64,000 nt of DNA from Buttiauxella gaviniae. Its GTDB lineage: Bacteria; Pseudomonadota; Gammaproteobacteria; Enterobacterales; Enterobacteriaceae. Under the pieces are notes generated by a model. That model saw nothing but the letters and a program-made list of their open reading frames with translations. It was not told the DNA's origin and searched no databases. A program made the position numbers and the translations under genes. Location of the stretch: the NCBI RefSeq assembly GCF_040786275.1, contig NZ_JBFMVT010000001.1:60371-124370 (forward strand). The letters are read 5' to 3'. The stretch's first letter is position 1. Each line of letters begins with the position of its first letter. Below are positions 18,010 through 25,952 of this stretch, one piece after another.

Positions 18010-19224
18010 ATGAAAGCACTGACCTATCACGGCCCCCACTCAGTAAGCGTTGATACTCATCCTGACCCCGGCATAGAAGCATCAGACGATATTATTCTGC
18101 GGGTGACGGCTACAGCGATTTGTGGCTCAGACCTTCACCTTTATCGTGGAAAAATTCCCACGACAGAACAGGGTGATATCTTTGGGCACGAGTTCATGGG
18201 CGAAGTGGTGGAGACCGGAAAGGATGTGACTGCGGTGGCAAAAGGCGATCGCGTCGTCATCCCCTTCGTGATTGCCTGTGGGGAGTGTTTTTTCTGCCAT
18301 ATGCAACAATATGCCGCCTGTGAAACGACGAACTCAGGAAAGGGATCGGCGCTGAATCGAAAGCAAATTACGCCACCGGCGGCCTTGTTTGGTTACAGCA
18401 AAATGTATGGCGGCATACCTGGAGGCCAGGCAGAATACGTTCGTGTACCTAAGGGGAATACAGGTCCATTCAAAGTCCCGGATTTGCTGGCAGATGATAA
18501 AGTTTTGTTTCTGTCAGATATTCTTCCCACTGCCTGGCAGGCAGTTAAAAATGCCGGCGTAACGCAGGGTTCGAGTATCGCTATCTTCGGTGCAGGCCCG
18601 GTAGGCCTTTTGAGTGCGGCCTGTGCGCGACTGGCAGGTGCGGAGCAAATTTTCATGATTGACCATCACCCCTATCGGCTTGCCTTTGCGAAAGAACGTT
18701 ATGGGGTTATTCCGGTTAACTTTGATGAAGTTGACGATCCTGCTGCTTTGATTATTGAACAATCCGCAGGGCAGAGAGGGGTTGATGCGGTAATTGATGC
18801 TGTAGGCTTTGAAGCAAAAGGTAGTCTGACGGAAACAGTTTTGACCAGTCTTAAATTAGAAGGGAGTAGCGGCAAGGCGCTAAGACAGTGCATTGCTGCT
18901 GTCCGACGAGGTGGCACCGTCAGCGTTCCGGGTGTCTATGCCGGTTTCATACATGGTTTTCTTTTTGGTGATGCTTTTGATAAAGGGTTGACCTTTAAAA
19001 TGGGCCAGACTCATGTGCACGCATTTCTGCCTGAATTACTTGAGTTGATTGAAAATGGCTTGTTGCATCCTGAAGAAATAATTACTCATCATCTGCCTCT
19101 GGCAGATGCTGCGCGCGGTTATGAGATGTTTGAAAAGAAAGAGGAAGACTGTCGTAAGGTTATTCTCATTCCAGGAATGAGGACGGCCTCTCCTCAACTC
19201 TCCGATAAATTTTATAAACCCTGA
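18010..19224 (+). CDS. Zinc-dependent alcohol/formaldehyde dehydrogenase (MDR family)
   Basis: 404 aa from ATG 18010, chosen because GGAGAA lies just before it and the family starts at MKALTYHG; the frame is open 42 codons further upstream. Catalytic zinc ligands are visible in AICGSD and GHEFMGE, the four structural-zinc cysteines in [15 protein letters not shown], and the NAD(P)-binding motif in FGAGPVGLL. Length and insertions resemble glutathione-independent formaldehyde dehydrogenase-like proteins. The likely role is NAD-linked oxidation of an alcohol or aldehyde in the cytoplasm, perhaps detoxification. The next three small genes on the same strand suggest a stress island. Confidence 0.85.
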   Translation: MKALTYHGPHSVSVDTHPDPGIEASDDIILRVTATAICGSDLHLYRGKIPTTEQGDIFGHEFMGEVVETGKDVTAVAKGDRVVIPFVIACGECFFCHMQQYAACETTNSGKGSALNRKQITPPAALFGYSKMYGGIPGGQAEYVRVPKGNTGPFKVPDLLADDKVLFLSDILPTAWQAVKNAGVTQGSSIAIFGAGPVGLLSAACARLAGAEQIFMIDHHPYRLAFAKERYGVIPVNFDEVDDPAALIIEQSAGQRGVDAVIDAVGFEAKGSLTETVLTSLKLEGSSGKALRQCIAAVRRGGTVSVPGVYAGFIHGFLFGDAFDKGLTFKMGQTHVHAFLPELLELIENGLLHPEEIITHHLPLADAARGYEMFEKKEEDCRKVILIPGMRTASPQLSDKFYKP

Positions 19225-19893
19225 GCGCCATAAAACCGCTAAGACGTGTGGCAGTTATATGATTTAACGCAACTCAATGGTGGAGAATATCAATGCAAAT
19301 CAAAACGCCTGAAGAGGTATTCAAACGTTTTCTCTCAGACAATTACAGGGCTGACCAGCAGTAAATGCGCGCCTAGCCAAAACCTGCCCGCGCTGCGGAT
19401 GACCCTTCACTTGCTGAATCATTTCGCAGCTACTTTAAAGAGGGGGAGCCTGGAAAACGGAGTTTTTCCCACGTTAAGAGAATTGAGCTTAACGGGAACT
19501 TTCTTTCCAGTGAGCAGAAGCTCCTTGCCATAAGGGCTGTACGATGCCCCTTAATTGTGTTGCTTACTTCCCTAGCGTTGTGTATGTAAATGCTCGGTTT
19601 CGAACGCTGAATCGCACAGCGCCGACAATTCATGCAGTTCCCTACACGCCTGGCTTAAAAAATAGCCTTAGCGTGGTTTATTTCCCGAATTTCAGGCGGC
19701 CCCTCTAAGGCAATTAAATTATTAAATGAAAATCAGTTTTTATAAAATTAATAAATACAGACACAAGAGGATGAAATTACTGGATATAAACTCCAGATAG
19801 GCAGACCACATGTACCGTCTCGCTCGCGTAAAAAAAGAATAAAAACTATAATTTTGTTTCAGCGAACTGCTGTTTACTCTACTGGAGTTATCC
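19225..19893 (+). other. Decayed region with a possible 23-aa ORF
   Basis: About 670 bp between the dehydrogenase and the first small gene. GGAG precedes an ATG at 19293 that opens a 23-codon ORF (MQIKTPEEVFKRF..., stop 19362-19364). Downstream, short gene-like stretches are broken by stops in all frames, which looks like an eroded gene. I cannot name it. Confidence 0.35.
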
Positions 19894-19992
19894 ATGAAAA
19901 AGATATCAATGAACGTTTCTAAGGAACAACCAAAAAACCCGGATAAGTCACCTAAAAATGACGAGAAAAAACCTAAACAAAATCAGAAGTAA
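19894..19992 (+). CDS. Small lysine-rich protein (32 aa)
   Basis: ATG 19894 with CTGGAG seven bases upstream, stop TAA 19990-19992. The product begins MKKISMNVSKEQPKNP and is rich in Lys, Asn, Pro and Gln with no hydrophobic core, so it should be disordered. It is followed by another small ORF with a good ribosome-binding site. Very small hydrophilic ORFs like this accompany yciE/yciF-type stress genes in some enterobacterial islands; its function is unknown. Confidence 0.5.
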   Translation: MKKISMNVSKEQPKNPDKSPKNDEKKPKQNQK

Positions 19993-20037
19993 TCTTTTTG
20001 TTAGTTTTCGAATTAACACTATAACGTTGGAGGTTTT

Positions 20038-20172
20038 ATGTCTGATCGTCCTGACTTGATAGACCCCGTACCGGTAGATGAGCCGCTTCCCGGAGAATTG
20101 ATTCCTGATACTCCTGACATTACGAAACCTGGTCATCCGGAAGAACCAGATGTTATAAATCCCAGAGAATAG
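20038..20172 (+). CDS. Small acidic proline-rich protein (44 aa)
   Basis: ATG 20038 with GGAGG five bases upstream, stop TAG 20170-20172. The product (MSDRPDLIDPVPVDEPLPGE..., later PGHPEEPDVINP) is rich in Pro, Asp and Glu with a loose DxP repeat. It should be unstructured and strongly acidic, opposite in charge to the 32-aa protein before it. A perfect hairpin lies 60 bp downstream. Function unknown. Confidence 0.5.
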   Translation: MSDRPDLIDPVPVDEPLPGELIPDTPDITKPGHPEEPDVINPRE

Positions 20173-20233
20173 TTCAGTGCACTACATAGACAGGTCAGTG
20201 GTAGTAGAGTTTTTAGTTTTTAACTCAAAAAAT

Positions 20234-20268
20234 CTCTCAGGAACAGGAAATCCGTCTGTTCCTGAGAG
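20234..20268. terminator. Perfect 13-bp hairpin terminator
   Basis: CTCTCAGGAACAG pairs exactly with CTGTTCCTGAGAG across a 9-nt loop. A run of six A precedes it, so on the - strand it is a standard terminator with a U-run. On the + strand it would end the small-gene transcript with a strong stem but a poor U-tract. Confidence 0.65.
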
Positions 20269-20488
20269 TATGCAAATGCACATTCGTTACATGGAAATAA
20301 TAACAAAAAAGTCAAAATAAATCATGAGATTATTCTGAGTTAATAAGGCAGATTTCTTATATGTCATTGTTTTTAAATATTTAAAAATCATGTCGCGTCC
20401 GCTATTTTTGATCTGGGTTTTTACAAATCTACGTTCTGAATCTATCTTTTTTTATTCACCATGCTGAAATCCCTACAGAGAGCCTTAA

Positions 20489-20701
20489 GTGAGTAAGATT
20501 ATGCCAGACGCGACCCATTGCATTCCCGAGCAGTTTCTTGAAAATTCAGCTTTAATTAGCATTATTAAAGAAGAATTCAATGCAGACTTGCGGCAGATTT
20601 CGCAGAGCGATATCAATAAAGCGCTTACCAAAAAAATGAAAACCGAGACTAATCCCATCCTGGTCGACATATATCGACAGACATTACAATTTTTCAGCTG
20701 A
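20489..20701 (+). CDS. Small helical protein, possibly AriR/YmgB-like
   Basis: 70 aa from GTG 20489 (AGAGAG upstream), or 66 aa from ATG 20501. The end (NPILVDIYRQTLQFFS) and the helical pattern resemble the small acid-resistance and biofilm regulators YmgB/AriR, which bind DNA as dimers. The similarity is weak and I give it as a possibility only. It stands alone between two AT-rich gaps. Confidence 0.5.
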   Translation: MSKIMPDATHCIPEQFLENSALISIIKEEFNADLRQISQSDINKALTKKMKTETNPILVDIYRQTLQFFS

Positions 20702-20935
20702 TCAATTCAGTCCACTCGCTTTCAGTGGGTACAGATTTAATGAAGCAAGTATATTATTCATTTCAGATAAAGGGTTAATACAGTCGAGTGGGTTATAAAA
20801 ATATTATTCAAAAAAAATCATTCATTTATTTATCAGTAACTCCTCATAATATTTAAATTATCATTTACATCCAGTCAGGGTTTATATTTTATATCCTGAA
20901 TTTTCTTATTTTCCTTGTACTAAGAACGTTTAATC

Positions 20936-20953
20936 GCTTTGTTGAATAAATCA
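20936..20953 (+). repeat. IS903-like (IS5 family) terminal repeat, solitary
   Basis: GCTTTGTTGAATAAATCA matches 17-18 bases of the IS903-type terminal inverted repeat. No second end or transposase is nearby, so it looks like the stump of an IS5-family element next to the IS3 element at 20999. Confidence 0.5.
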
Positions 20954-20998
20954 TATTTGGGGCAAGCATCTTGGTAATCCCCCCATTTTTAACGGAGG

Positions 20999-22133
20999 TG
21001 ATAAGTAGAATCAGATCATGCGTTGAATATGCTGCATCGGCGTGAAGCCATTCAGCGCCATATTCGGCGCTCGTGATTATAAAACCATTGCCACCGCGTG
21101 GCATAGTCCTGCAATTCATCCAGTGATGTAAACAGGTGCTGTCCCAGCCAGTCGTAACGCACTGTCCGGTTATATCGTTCAATATAGGCATTCTGCTGAG
21201 GTTTTCCCGGTTGAATAAAACGCAGGGTTATATTCTGCTTCGCTGCCCATGACATCAGTATCTTGCCGGTATATTCTGGACCGTTATCGCAGCGTATTGC
21301 TGCCGGTTTACCTTTCCATTCAATCAGTTGGTCGAGAGTCCTCACCACCCGGTTTGCGGGCAGAGAAAAATCTACCTCATTGGCCAGCGCTTCACGATTG
21401 AAGTCATCTATTACATTCAGTAACCGGACTGAACGACCATCCGATAGCTGATCGTGCATAAAGTCCATGGACCAGCATTCGTTACTGTTTTCAGGCACCG
21501 CCAGCTTTTCGGGCTTATCCCGTTTCAGTCGTTTTTTCGGCTTTATTCGCATGTTCAGCGACAACTCGCAGTAAATCCGGTACACCCTTTTGTGATTGAA
21601 CTTAAAGCCCTTTACGTTTCGCAGGTACAAAAAACACAGACCAAATCCCCAGTTGCGCTGACTGCCGGTGATGCGGAGCAGCCAGTCAGCAATAGCAGTG
21701 TTTTCTTCATTCAGTTGAGGCTGATAGCGATAGCAACTTTCGCTGACGGCAAACAACTGGCAGGCAAAACGTATGCTGACGCTTCGGTTTCTGACCACGT
21801 CCTGTGCCATCTGCTTTCGGAGCGATGGTTTCACCACTTTTTTGCCATCGCCTCCTGAATAATCTCGGCTTTGAGTCGTTCTTCGGCATACATCTTTTTG
21901 AGGCGGCGATTTTCGTCTTCCAGTTCTTTCAAACGGGCCATCATGGAGGCATCCATTCCGCCAAAGCGTGAGCGCCACTTATAGAAACTGGCGCTGCTCA
22001 TGCCATGCTCGCGGCACAGTTCAGCGGCGTTCCGGCCTCGGCTTGCTTGAGGATGGCCATGATCTGGCTGTCGGTAAAACGTGATTTTTTCATAGAGATC
22101 TCCCCGGTTCAGATTACGAGAAAATTCTACTTA
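20999..22133 (-). mobile_element. IS3-family (IS407-like) element, decayed
   Basis: About 1135 bp between imperfect ends that share TAAGTAGAAT (21001 on the left; complement at 22122-22132 on the right). The content is orfA and orfB on the - strand, both frameshifted. The right end abuts an IS91-family transposase that lacks its N-terminal part. Exact ends are uncertain by a few bases and no target duplication is clear. Confidence 0.7.
21052..22093 (-). pseudogene. IS407-like transposase (orfA/orfB) with two frameshifts
   Basis: OrfA starts at ATG 22093 (MKKSRFTDSQIMAIL, AEAGTP) and then leaves its frame: the expected [20 protein letters not shown] is read in another frame, so bases were lost near 22038. 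OrfB holds the DDE core: Asp in [11 protein letters not shown], Asp in IRCDNGPEY, Glu in [11 protein letters not shown]. Near 21070 the reading YNHERRIWR replaces the family's [13 protein letters not shown], which is recovered by adding one C. Two independent single-site deletions mean that the element is dead, unless they are sequencing errors. Confidence 0.8.
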
Positions 22134-22159
22134 TAAACACACCGGTTTTTCGGGGGGAT

Positions 22160-22807
22160 TACCCCGTCACCGGACTGCTGCGCAGAAGCTATGACCGCAT
22201 AACCCCTGGCAGCCTGCCCGGACTGGGCCATATCCGAGACAACAAACAGTGGCGCCGTTACCTGGAAGCCCAGTATCAGCGCCACTGGAAAGTCCACTTC
22301 GCAAAGAAAACCCGCGGCGCATGGCGCAACGTGAAATACATCGGTCGCTACCTGAAGCGTCCGCCGGTGGCGGCCTCTCAGCTGCGGCACTACAGTGGTG
22401 GCGCGGTGGTACACCAGTATTACGACCACCGCACACAGCAGTACCGGCGGCAGAAGCTCTCTCAGGAAGAGATGATTGGGCGCTATATCAGCCACATTCC
22501 GTCACGGCATTTTAAAATTGTGCGCTACTACGGCTTCCTGTCGAACCGCAAACGGGGCACGCTGCTGCAGAAAGTGTACGAGGCGCTGAAAATGGAAGAA
22601 AAGAAAAAACCTGAGAAACCGGGCTTTGCCGCGCTGTTGAAGGGCTTCCTGGGTAACGATCCGTACCAGTGTATTTTGTGCGGCGACAGGCTGCGCTTTG
22701 CCGGGGCACAACGTGGAATGCATGCCACAGAATTACTGTCAGAAAGGCTTCACGGGATGGCGAAAAAACGATGGCTGCAAACAGGGTTTATGGATCAGTT
22801 CGCCTGA
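22160..22807 (+). pseudogene. IS91-family transposase, C-terminal part
   Basis: An open frame begins next to the IS3 element (YPVTGLLRRS..., then WKVHFAKKTRGAWRNVKYIG) and ends at 22807. It carries the Y2 motif of the HUH rolling-circle transposases, two tyrosines three residues apart in KYIGRYLKRPP, and a C-terminal CxxC zinc-type segment (CILCGDRLRF). The N-terminal part with the HUH histidines is missing, so it is inactive. Adjacent DNA to about 22870 may include the IS91-type terminus. Confidence 0.75.
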
Positions 22808-22889
22808 AAAATGGGTTTCAGGTTAAAAATGGCACTACACGGTCATTTTTACACGTAAACTCACGCAGGTCTGCGTCCTCATTGGGATA

Positions 22890-22994
22890 ATGCGTGCTAC
22901 TTTTCATGGTCAGGCGCGCTCTAAAGAAGCGATTCAATCTCCTAACCATCAAGAAAGAGCAGCATTGATTCAAAACTCGCTTAAAAATTTGTAA
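22890..22994 (+). CDS. Possible short ORF (34 aa), perhaps a gene end
   Basis: ATG 22890 to TAA 22994 reads MRATFHGQARSKEAIQ..., charged and helical. The ribosome-binding site is poor, so it may be the end of a gene broken by the IS91-type element. It stops 38 bp before the first 24-bp dyad repeat. Unrecognised. Confidence 0.25.
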   Translation: MRATFHGQARSKEAIQSPNHQERAALIQNSLKNL

Positions 22995-23031
22995 GTGCCC
23001 AATCAATCATTTTTTAAGCTTTCTTACGGTT

Positions 23032-23055
23032 TGGACAAAATTACCGGAGTGTCCA
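23032..23055 (+). repeat. 24-bp dyad repeat, copy 1
   Basis: TGGACA, then AAATTACCGGAG, then TGTCCA: a 6-bp inverted repeat around a 12-bp core. It is 22/24 identical to copy 2, exactly 1100 bp away, and in the same orientation. It lies 10 bp from the end of the gene at 23065. Confidence 0.8.
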
Positions 23056-23064
23056 GTTGGCTCA

Positions 23065-23505
23065 TTAATCACGGCCTCGGAGCCTGAGTTGTAAACGCGA
23101 GGGTTTATACTCAACAATGTTTTGCTCATCATCAAGTGTCATTATGGATATCTGAGCCTCAGACCAGTAACCCGCATTATATTCATCGGTATATCCATAT
23201 TTATCTTGTTGCCACCAGGCATTTTTAACTGTGCTGAATATTTTATAATATTTTTCGTCGGCCATATTACCGGCATTTATAGCGGTGGCTACCCAGCATT
23301 TAGCACCATCGTAATCATTTCCACCCTCAGCAATGAAAACATTGTTGTTGATATCTATGGCATAAGAGCCTGGTTGTTCGCTACTAGGATCGCGAAGCTC
23401 ATTCTTCCAGCCATATGCCTTATTATTCCAGATAAGTACAACACCGGATGCAACATGTTCTGGATGCGCTTCACGCCATTTTGCCGCTATCTTTAAAATA
23501 GTCAT
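23065..23505 (-). CDS. Third gene of the toxin-antitoxin operon, possibly antirestriction-like
   Basis: 146 aa with no signal peptide: MTILKIAAKWREAHPEHV, VVLIWNNKAYGWKNELRDP, FIAEGGNDYDGAKCWVA. It starts 5 bp after the toxin stop codon, so it is probably cotranscribed with the toxin-antitoxin pair. The wording reminds me of small plasmid proteins annotated as ArdR-type antirestriction, but I cannot confirm this. The stop lies 10 bp from repeat copy 1, so the gene fills the end of the module. Confidence 0.55.
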   Translation of the reverse strand: MTILKIAAKWREAHPEHVASGVVLIWNNKAYGWKNELRDPSSEQPGSYAIDINNNVFIAEGGNDYDGAKCWVATAINAGNMADEKYYKIFSTVKNAWWQQDKYGYTDEYNAGYWSEAQISIMTLDDEQNIVEYKPSRLQLRLRGRD

Positions 23506-23509
23506 AAAA

Positions 23510-23797
23510 TCATCTCAATCGCTCACTTGCCAGATTATATACGTCGCTGCGTTCACGCTTACCTACGGCCACCACCGCAATAATTAGCTGATCGTCTATT
23601 ACCTGGTACACTAGGCGAAAACCCGACGCTCTAAGTTTTATTTTGTAGCTGTCTTTTATTCCCCGCAACTTTGCTGAGGGAATATGTGGATTTTCACAAC
23701 ATTTTTTCAGTTTCTTTGCAAACTGCTGTTGAATAGCCTTATCCAGTTTCTGCCATTCTTTTAGCGCATCTTCCCTGAATTTGACCGAATAGCTCAT
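23510..23797 (-). CDS. RelE/StbE-type toxin
   Basis: 95 aa of the RelE/ParE superfamily: EWQKLDKAIQQQFAKKLKKC, then LRGIKDSYKIKLRASGFRLVYQV and VVAVGKRERSDVY near the end. The Lys/Arg-rich core (KLR, GFRLVY, GKRER) is that of the mRNA-cleaving RelE branch, closest in pattern to StbE. The start overlaps the antitoxin stop by four bases, the usual coupling. The target is most likely mRNA on the ribosome. Confidence 0.85.
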   Translation of the reverse strand: MSYSVKFREDALKEWQKLDKAIQQQFAKKLKKCCENPHIPSAKLRGIKDSYKIKLRASGFRLVYQVIDDQLIIAVVAVGKRERSDVYNLASERLR

Positions 23798-24045
23798 AGA
23801 TAGCTGTCCAGGTCTATATCGAGCAGCGGCTGGTTACTGCGTTCACTAACCAGTTTCACCAGTTCCTGATCATCCAGGGCATCGAGCATTTTTTCGTACA
23901 GTTCAGCGGGAACACAATAGAAAGCGGGCTGGTTACGGTTCAGGATCGCCACCGGATAACCGTCACCGGCACTGACTGTCGCCATCGGGTTTTTTTTTAG
24001 TTCACTGACGCTGGCGCTGGTATCACTCAAAATGATGTTTGGCAT
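23794..24045 (-). CDS. Phd/YefM-type antitoxin (StbD-like)
   Basis: 83 aa. The N-terminus (ILSDTSASVSELKKNPMATV, later GYPVAILNRNQPAFYCVP) is the Phd/YefM DNA-binding and dimer fold. The C-terminal part (VKLVSERSNQPLLDIDLDSYL) would wrap the toxin. It precedes the toxin, overlaps it by four bases, and should repress the operon through the palindrome at 24049-24086. Confidence 0.85.
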   Translation of the reverse strand: MPNIILSDTSASVSELKKNPMATVSAGDGYPVAILNRNQPAFYCVPAELYEKMLDALDDQELVKLVSERSNQPLLDIDLDSYL

Positions 24046-24048
24046 GGG

Positions 24049-24086
24049 GTACTCTTAAAGACTGTTTAACAGGTTTTTAAGAGTAC
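24049..24086. promoter_or_regulatory. Operator palindrome of the toxin-antitoxin operon
   Basis: A perfect 11-bp inverted repeat (GTACTCTTAAA / TTTAAGAGTAC) with a 16-bp centre lies directly before the antitoxin start. GTTTAACAG in the centre and GTTAACAAG at 24101 form a second, shorter pattern. It is the expected autoregulatory site for antitoxin and toxin-antitoxin complex. Confidence 0.7.
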
Positions 24087-24131
24087 CAGCGAAAAGACCT
24101 GTTAACAAGTCTCCTTTGTCATTATTCTAAC

Positions 24132-24155
24132 TGGACAGAATTACCTGAGTGTCCA
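24132..24155 (+). repeat. 24-bp dyad repeat, copy 2
   Basis: TGGACA, GAATTACCTGAG, TGTCCA. It separates the toxin-antitoxin module (on the - strand) from the gene at 24242 (on the + strand). Confidence 0.8.
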
Positions 24156-24241
24156 ACCCATTGCGGCGCAGGGATAAAGCTGTAAACTTTTTTCTGATGA
24201 AAAAAGTAGCCCGTTGGGCATAAGATAACACGGAGCAAACC

Positions 24242-24580
24242 TTGGCTAAGGTAACCAGAATTCAGGCCGGAAGATACGCAGTAGATGATGGGCGTTGCAT
24301 TATAAAAAATAACTCTGGGTGGCTTATTGTCGATGCTAATGGCGCTCATGATTTTGGACCTGTCCCCACATTAGCAGCAGCTAAGGAATATGTTGAGTCT
24401 GGTACTGTTACTCTAAGGCAGCACAATTTCTCTACATCTCATGGTCGAAGACAAAGTAAAAAAGAGTTTAATGCGTATTTGGCATCTGAAGCTAAACATG
24501 GCAATCCAATGCCAGCCATTCTTTGGGTAATTGTCCTTTGCATCATCTGCGGCATTGTAGTGGCAGTTCGAGGTTATTAA
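24242..24580 (+). CDS. Hypothetical tail-anchored membrane protein
   Basis: 112 aa from TTG 24242, with GGAGC six bases upstream. The N-terminal ~85 residues are soluble (GRYAVDDGRCIIKNNSGWLIVDANGAH, split by a Gly/Asp-rich turn), followed by a basic stretch and one C-terminal membrane segment (PAILWVIVLCIICGIVVAV). I do not recognise the family. It fills a module between repeat copies 2 and 3 and stops 4 bp before copy 3. Confidence 0.55.
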   Translation: MAKVTRIQAGRYAVDDGRCIIKNNSGWLIVDANGAHDFGPVPTLAAAKEYVESGTVTLRQHNFSTSHGRRQSKKEFNAYLASEAKHGNPMPAILWVIVLCIICGIVVAVRGY

Positions 24581-24583
24581 TCT

Positions 24584-24607
24584 TGGACAGAAACACCTTA
24601 ATGTCTA
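24584..24607 (+). repeat. 24-bp dyad repeat, copy 3 (diverged)
   Basis: TGGACA, GAAACACCTTAA, TGTCTA. It has the same length and orientation as copies 1 and 2 but several core changes and one arm mismatch. It closes the second module. Confidence 0.65.
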
Positions 24608-24627
24608 GCGGCGCGGGGAATTAAACG

Positions 24628-24750
24628 ATGAGCAGAAAAAAGGCCGCTAAGCAGCCTGTTTATCTTAATGGGGTTCCGGCGTACAACCCCATTCTATTTA
24701 TCAGGGGTGTACCCATTGCAAAAAGTACAATACTGACTTGTATAACGTAA
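24628..24750 (+). CDS. Possible small protein (40 aa)
   Basis: ATG 24628 with GGGGAA seven bases upstream, stop TAA 24748-24750. It reads MSRKKAAKQPVYLNG, then YNPILFIRGVPIAKS: a basic start and a short hydrophobic middle. It begins 20 bp after repeat copy 3 on the same strand. Unrecognised. Confidence 0.35.
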   Translation: MSRKKAAKQPVYLNGVPAYNPILFIRGVPIAKSTILTCIT

Positions 24751-25176
24751 ATAACCGATTAATCTTTCTTTAACAGCAGTAAAATAGTTATCTGAATACT
24801 TCATATTCATCGTCTAAAAGTATTTCCAAATCCCCAGCGCATAGATAGTTTATTCATTAACACACATATGATATTACCTGTTGTTGATAATTCTTGTTCA
24901 ACTACTAATTTAATGAGATCATATGTTAAAAGATATTGTTTACATTGATTTCTAATTATTACTCAATAAAAATGAATGACTGGCACAACCTCCTTATTTG
25001 CTTTCAGGAAAAAAATAGCTTTCGGGCGATGCTTATTTTACGGGATAAATCTGAGTTTGCCGCCCGTAAAATTCTGGAAAAGGCCAGAATAGTCATCCCA
25101 TCTTGTTCAGGTAAATTATTCTGGAAATGGGTTCAGGATTTTATATTCAAAGCGTGCAAGCCATCGCAGGAATATT
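24751..25176. other. AT-rich gap upstream of traX
   Basis: About 425 bp, strongly AT-rich to about 24960. A long open frame from TTG 24936 crosses the end of this gap but has no ribosome-binding site and later merges with the traX frame, so I read it as chance. Confidence 0.4.
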
Positions 25177-25952
25177 ATGAAAATAAATCTCCAACCGTAT
25201 CTGCACAGCATAATCCTGTCTCTGCCTGTCAGACTCAGCCCGGATGCAATGGACAGGATAAAAGTGGTAGCGCTGATGGCCATGATGCTGGATCACATCA
25301 ACACGATTTTTCTGCCCCCCCCTGGCCGGAACTATATGCCATCGGCCGGATGGCATTTCCGCTGTTTCTGATGGTCTGGGCCGTGAATGTCCGTCAGCAA
25401 CCGGGAAGATTGCAACACCGTGCGAACAGGTTGTGGATATGGGCCGTCATCACACAACCCGTCTTTGCTCTGGCGTTTCACACTCCGCATCCCTGGTACG
25501 CCCTGAACATTCTGTTTGTATTCGCGGGTGTCACGCAACTGCTGGCACTGGATCACACATATGGACACCCGGGACGGTTCGCCGGCGTGATACTGCTTGT
25601 GCTCCTGGTTTATCCGTTATCACTCGCCAGTTATGGTCTTCAGGGATTGATGTTAGCCCTTTCACTGGCCGTGTTTTATTCCACACAAACTCTCCGCGAG
25701 AAACAGGGAGCCGTTCTGGTTGCCTTTCTCTCACTGTGTACACTCAACGGCATAGGTCACCTAGCAGACAAACCCGCAGAAGCACTTCTTTATGCGGTAC
25801 TGCCGACCGTACTGTTTCCTCCCGTGGTCCTTTCACTTGCCTCCCGGTATCAGCCTACGCAAAACATGCGCTTTTTGCCTCGCCGGTTTTTCTACTTCGC
25901 TTATGGCGGCCATCTTTTACTACTTGGTCTGATACATCTGTTAATGATGTGA
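25177..25952 (+). pseudogene. traX: traX (pilin N-acetylase) with a frameshift at a C8 tract
   Basis: TraX acetylates the N-terminus of F-type pilin at the inner membrane. ATG 25177 (AGGA upstream) opens the frame with MDRIKVVALMAMMLDHINTIFL, the TraX signature, then passes into the wrong frame. The rest of TraX (WPELYAIGRMAFPLFLMVWAV, through many membrane segments to 25952) is in another frame. The break is a run of eight C at 25315-25322: nine would restore LPPPWPELY. It is a pseudogene, a switchable gene or a homopolymer error. Unlike in F, traX is not next to traI but lies beyond the replicon on the opposite strand, and no finO follows. Confidence 0.8.

Noticed and set aside
23032..24607. 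Integron attC or Xer pdif sites
   Set aside because: I looked for paired RYYYAAC/GTTRRRY boxes and for the 11-6-11 Xer layout at the three repeats. GTCCAAC occurs at copy 2 only and has no partner; no dif-like arms are present, and there is no integrase gene.
24936..25952. A single 338-aa protein
   Set aside because: The TTG start has no ribosome-binding site, and the frame skips the conserved TraX N-terminus, which is in another frame from ATG 25177. It is chance open frame joined to the traX 3' part.
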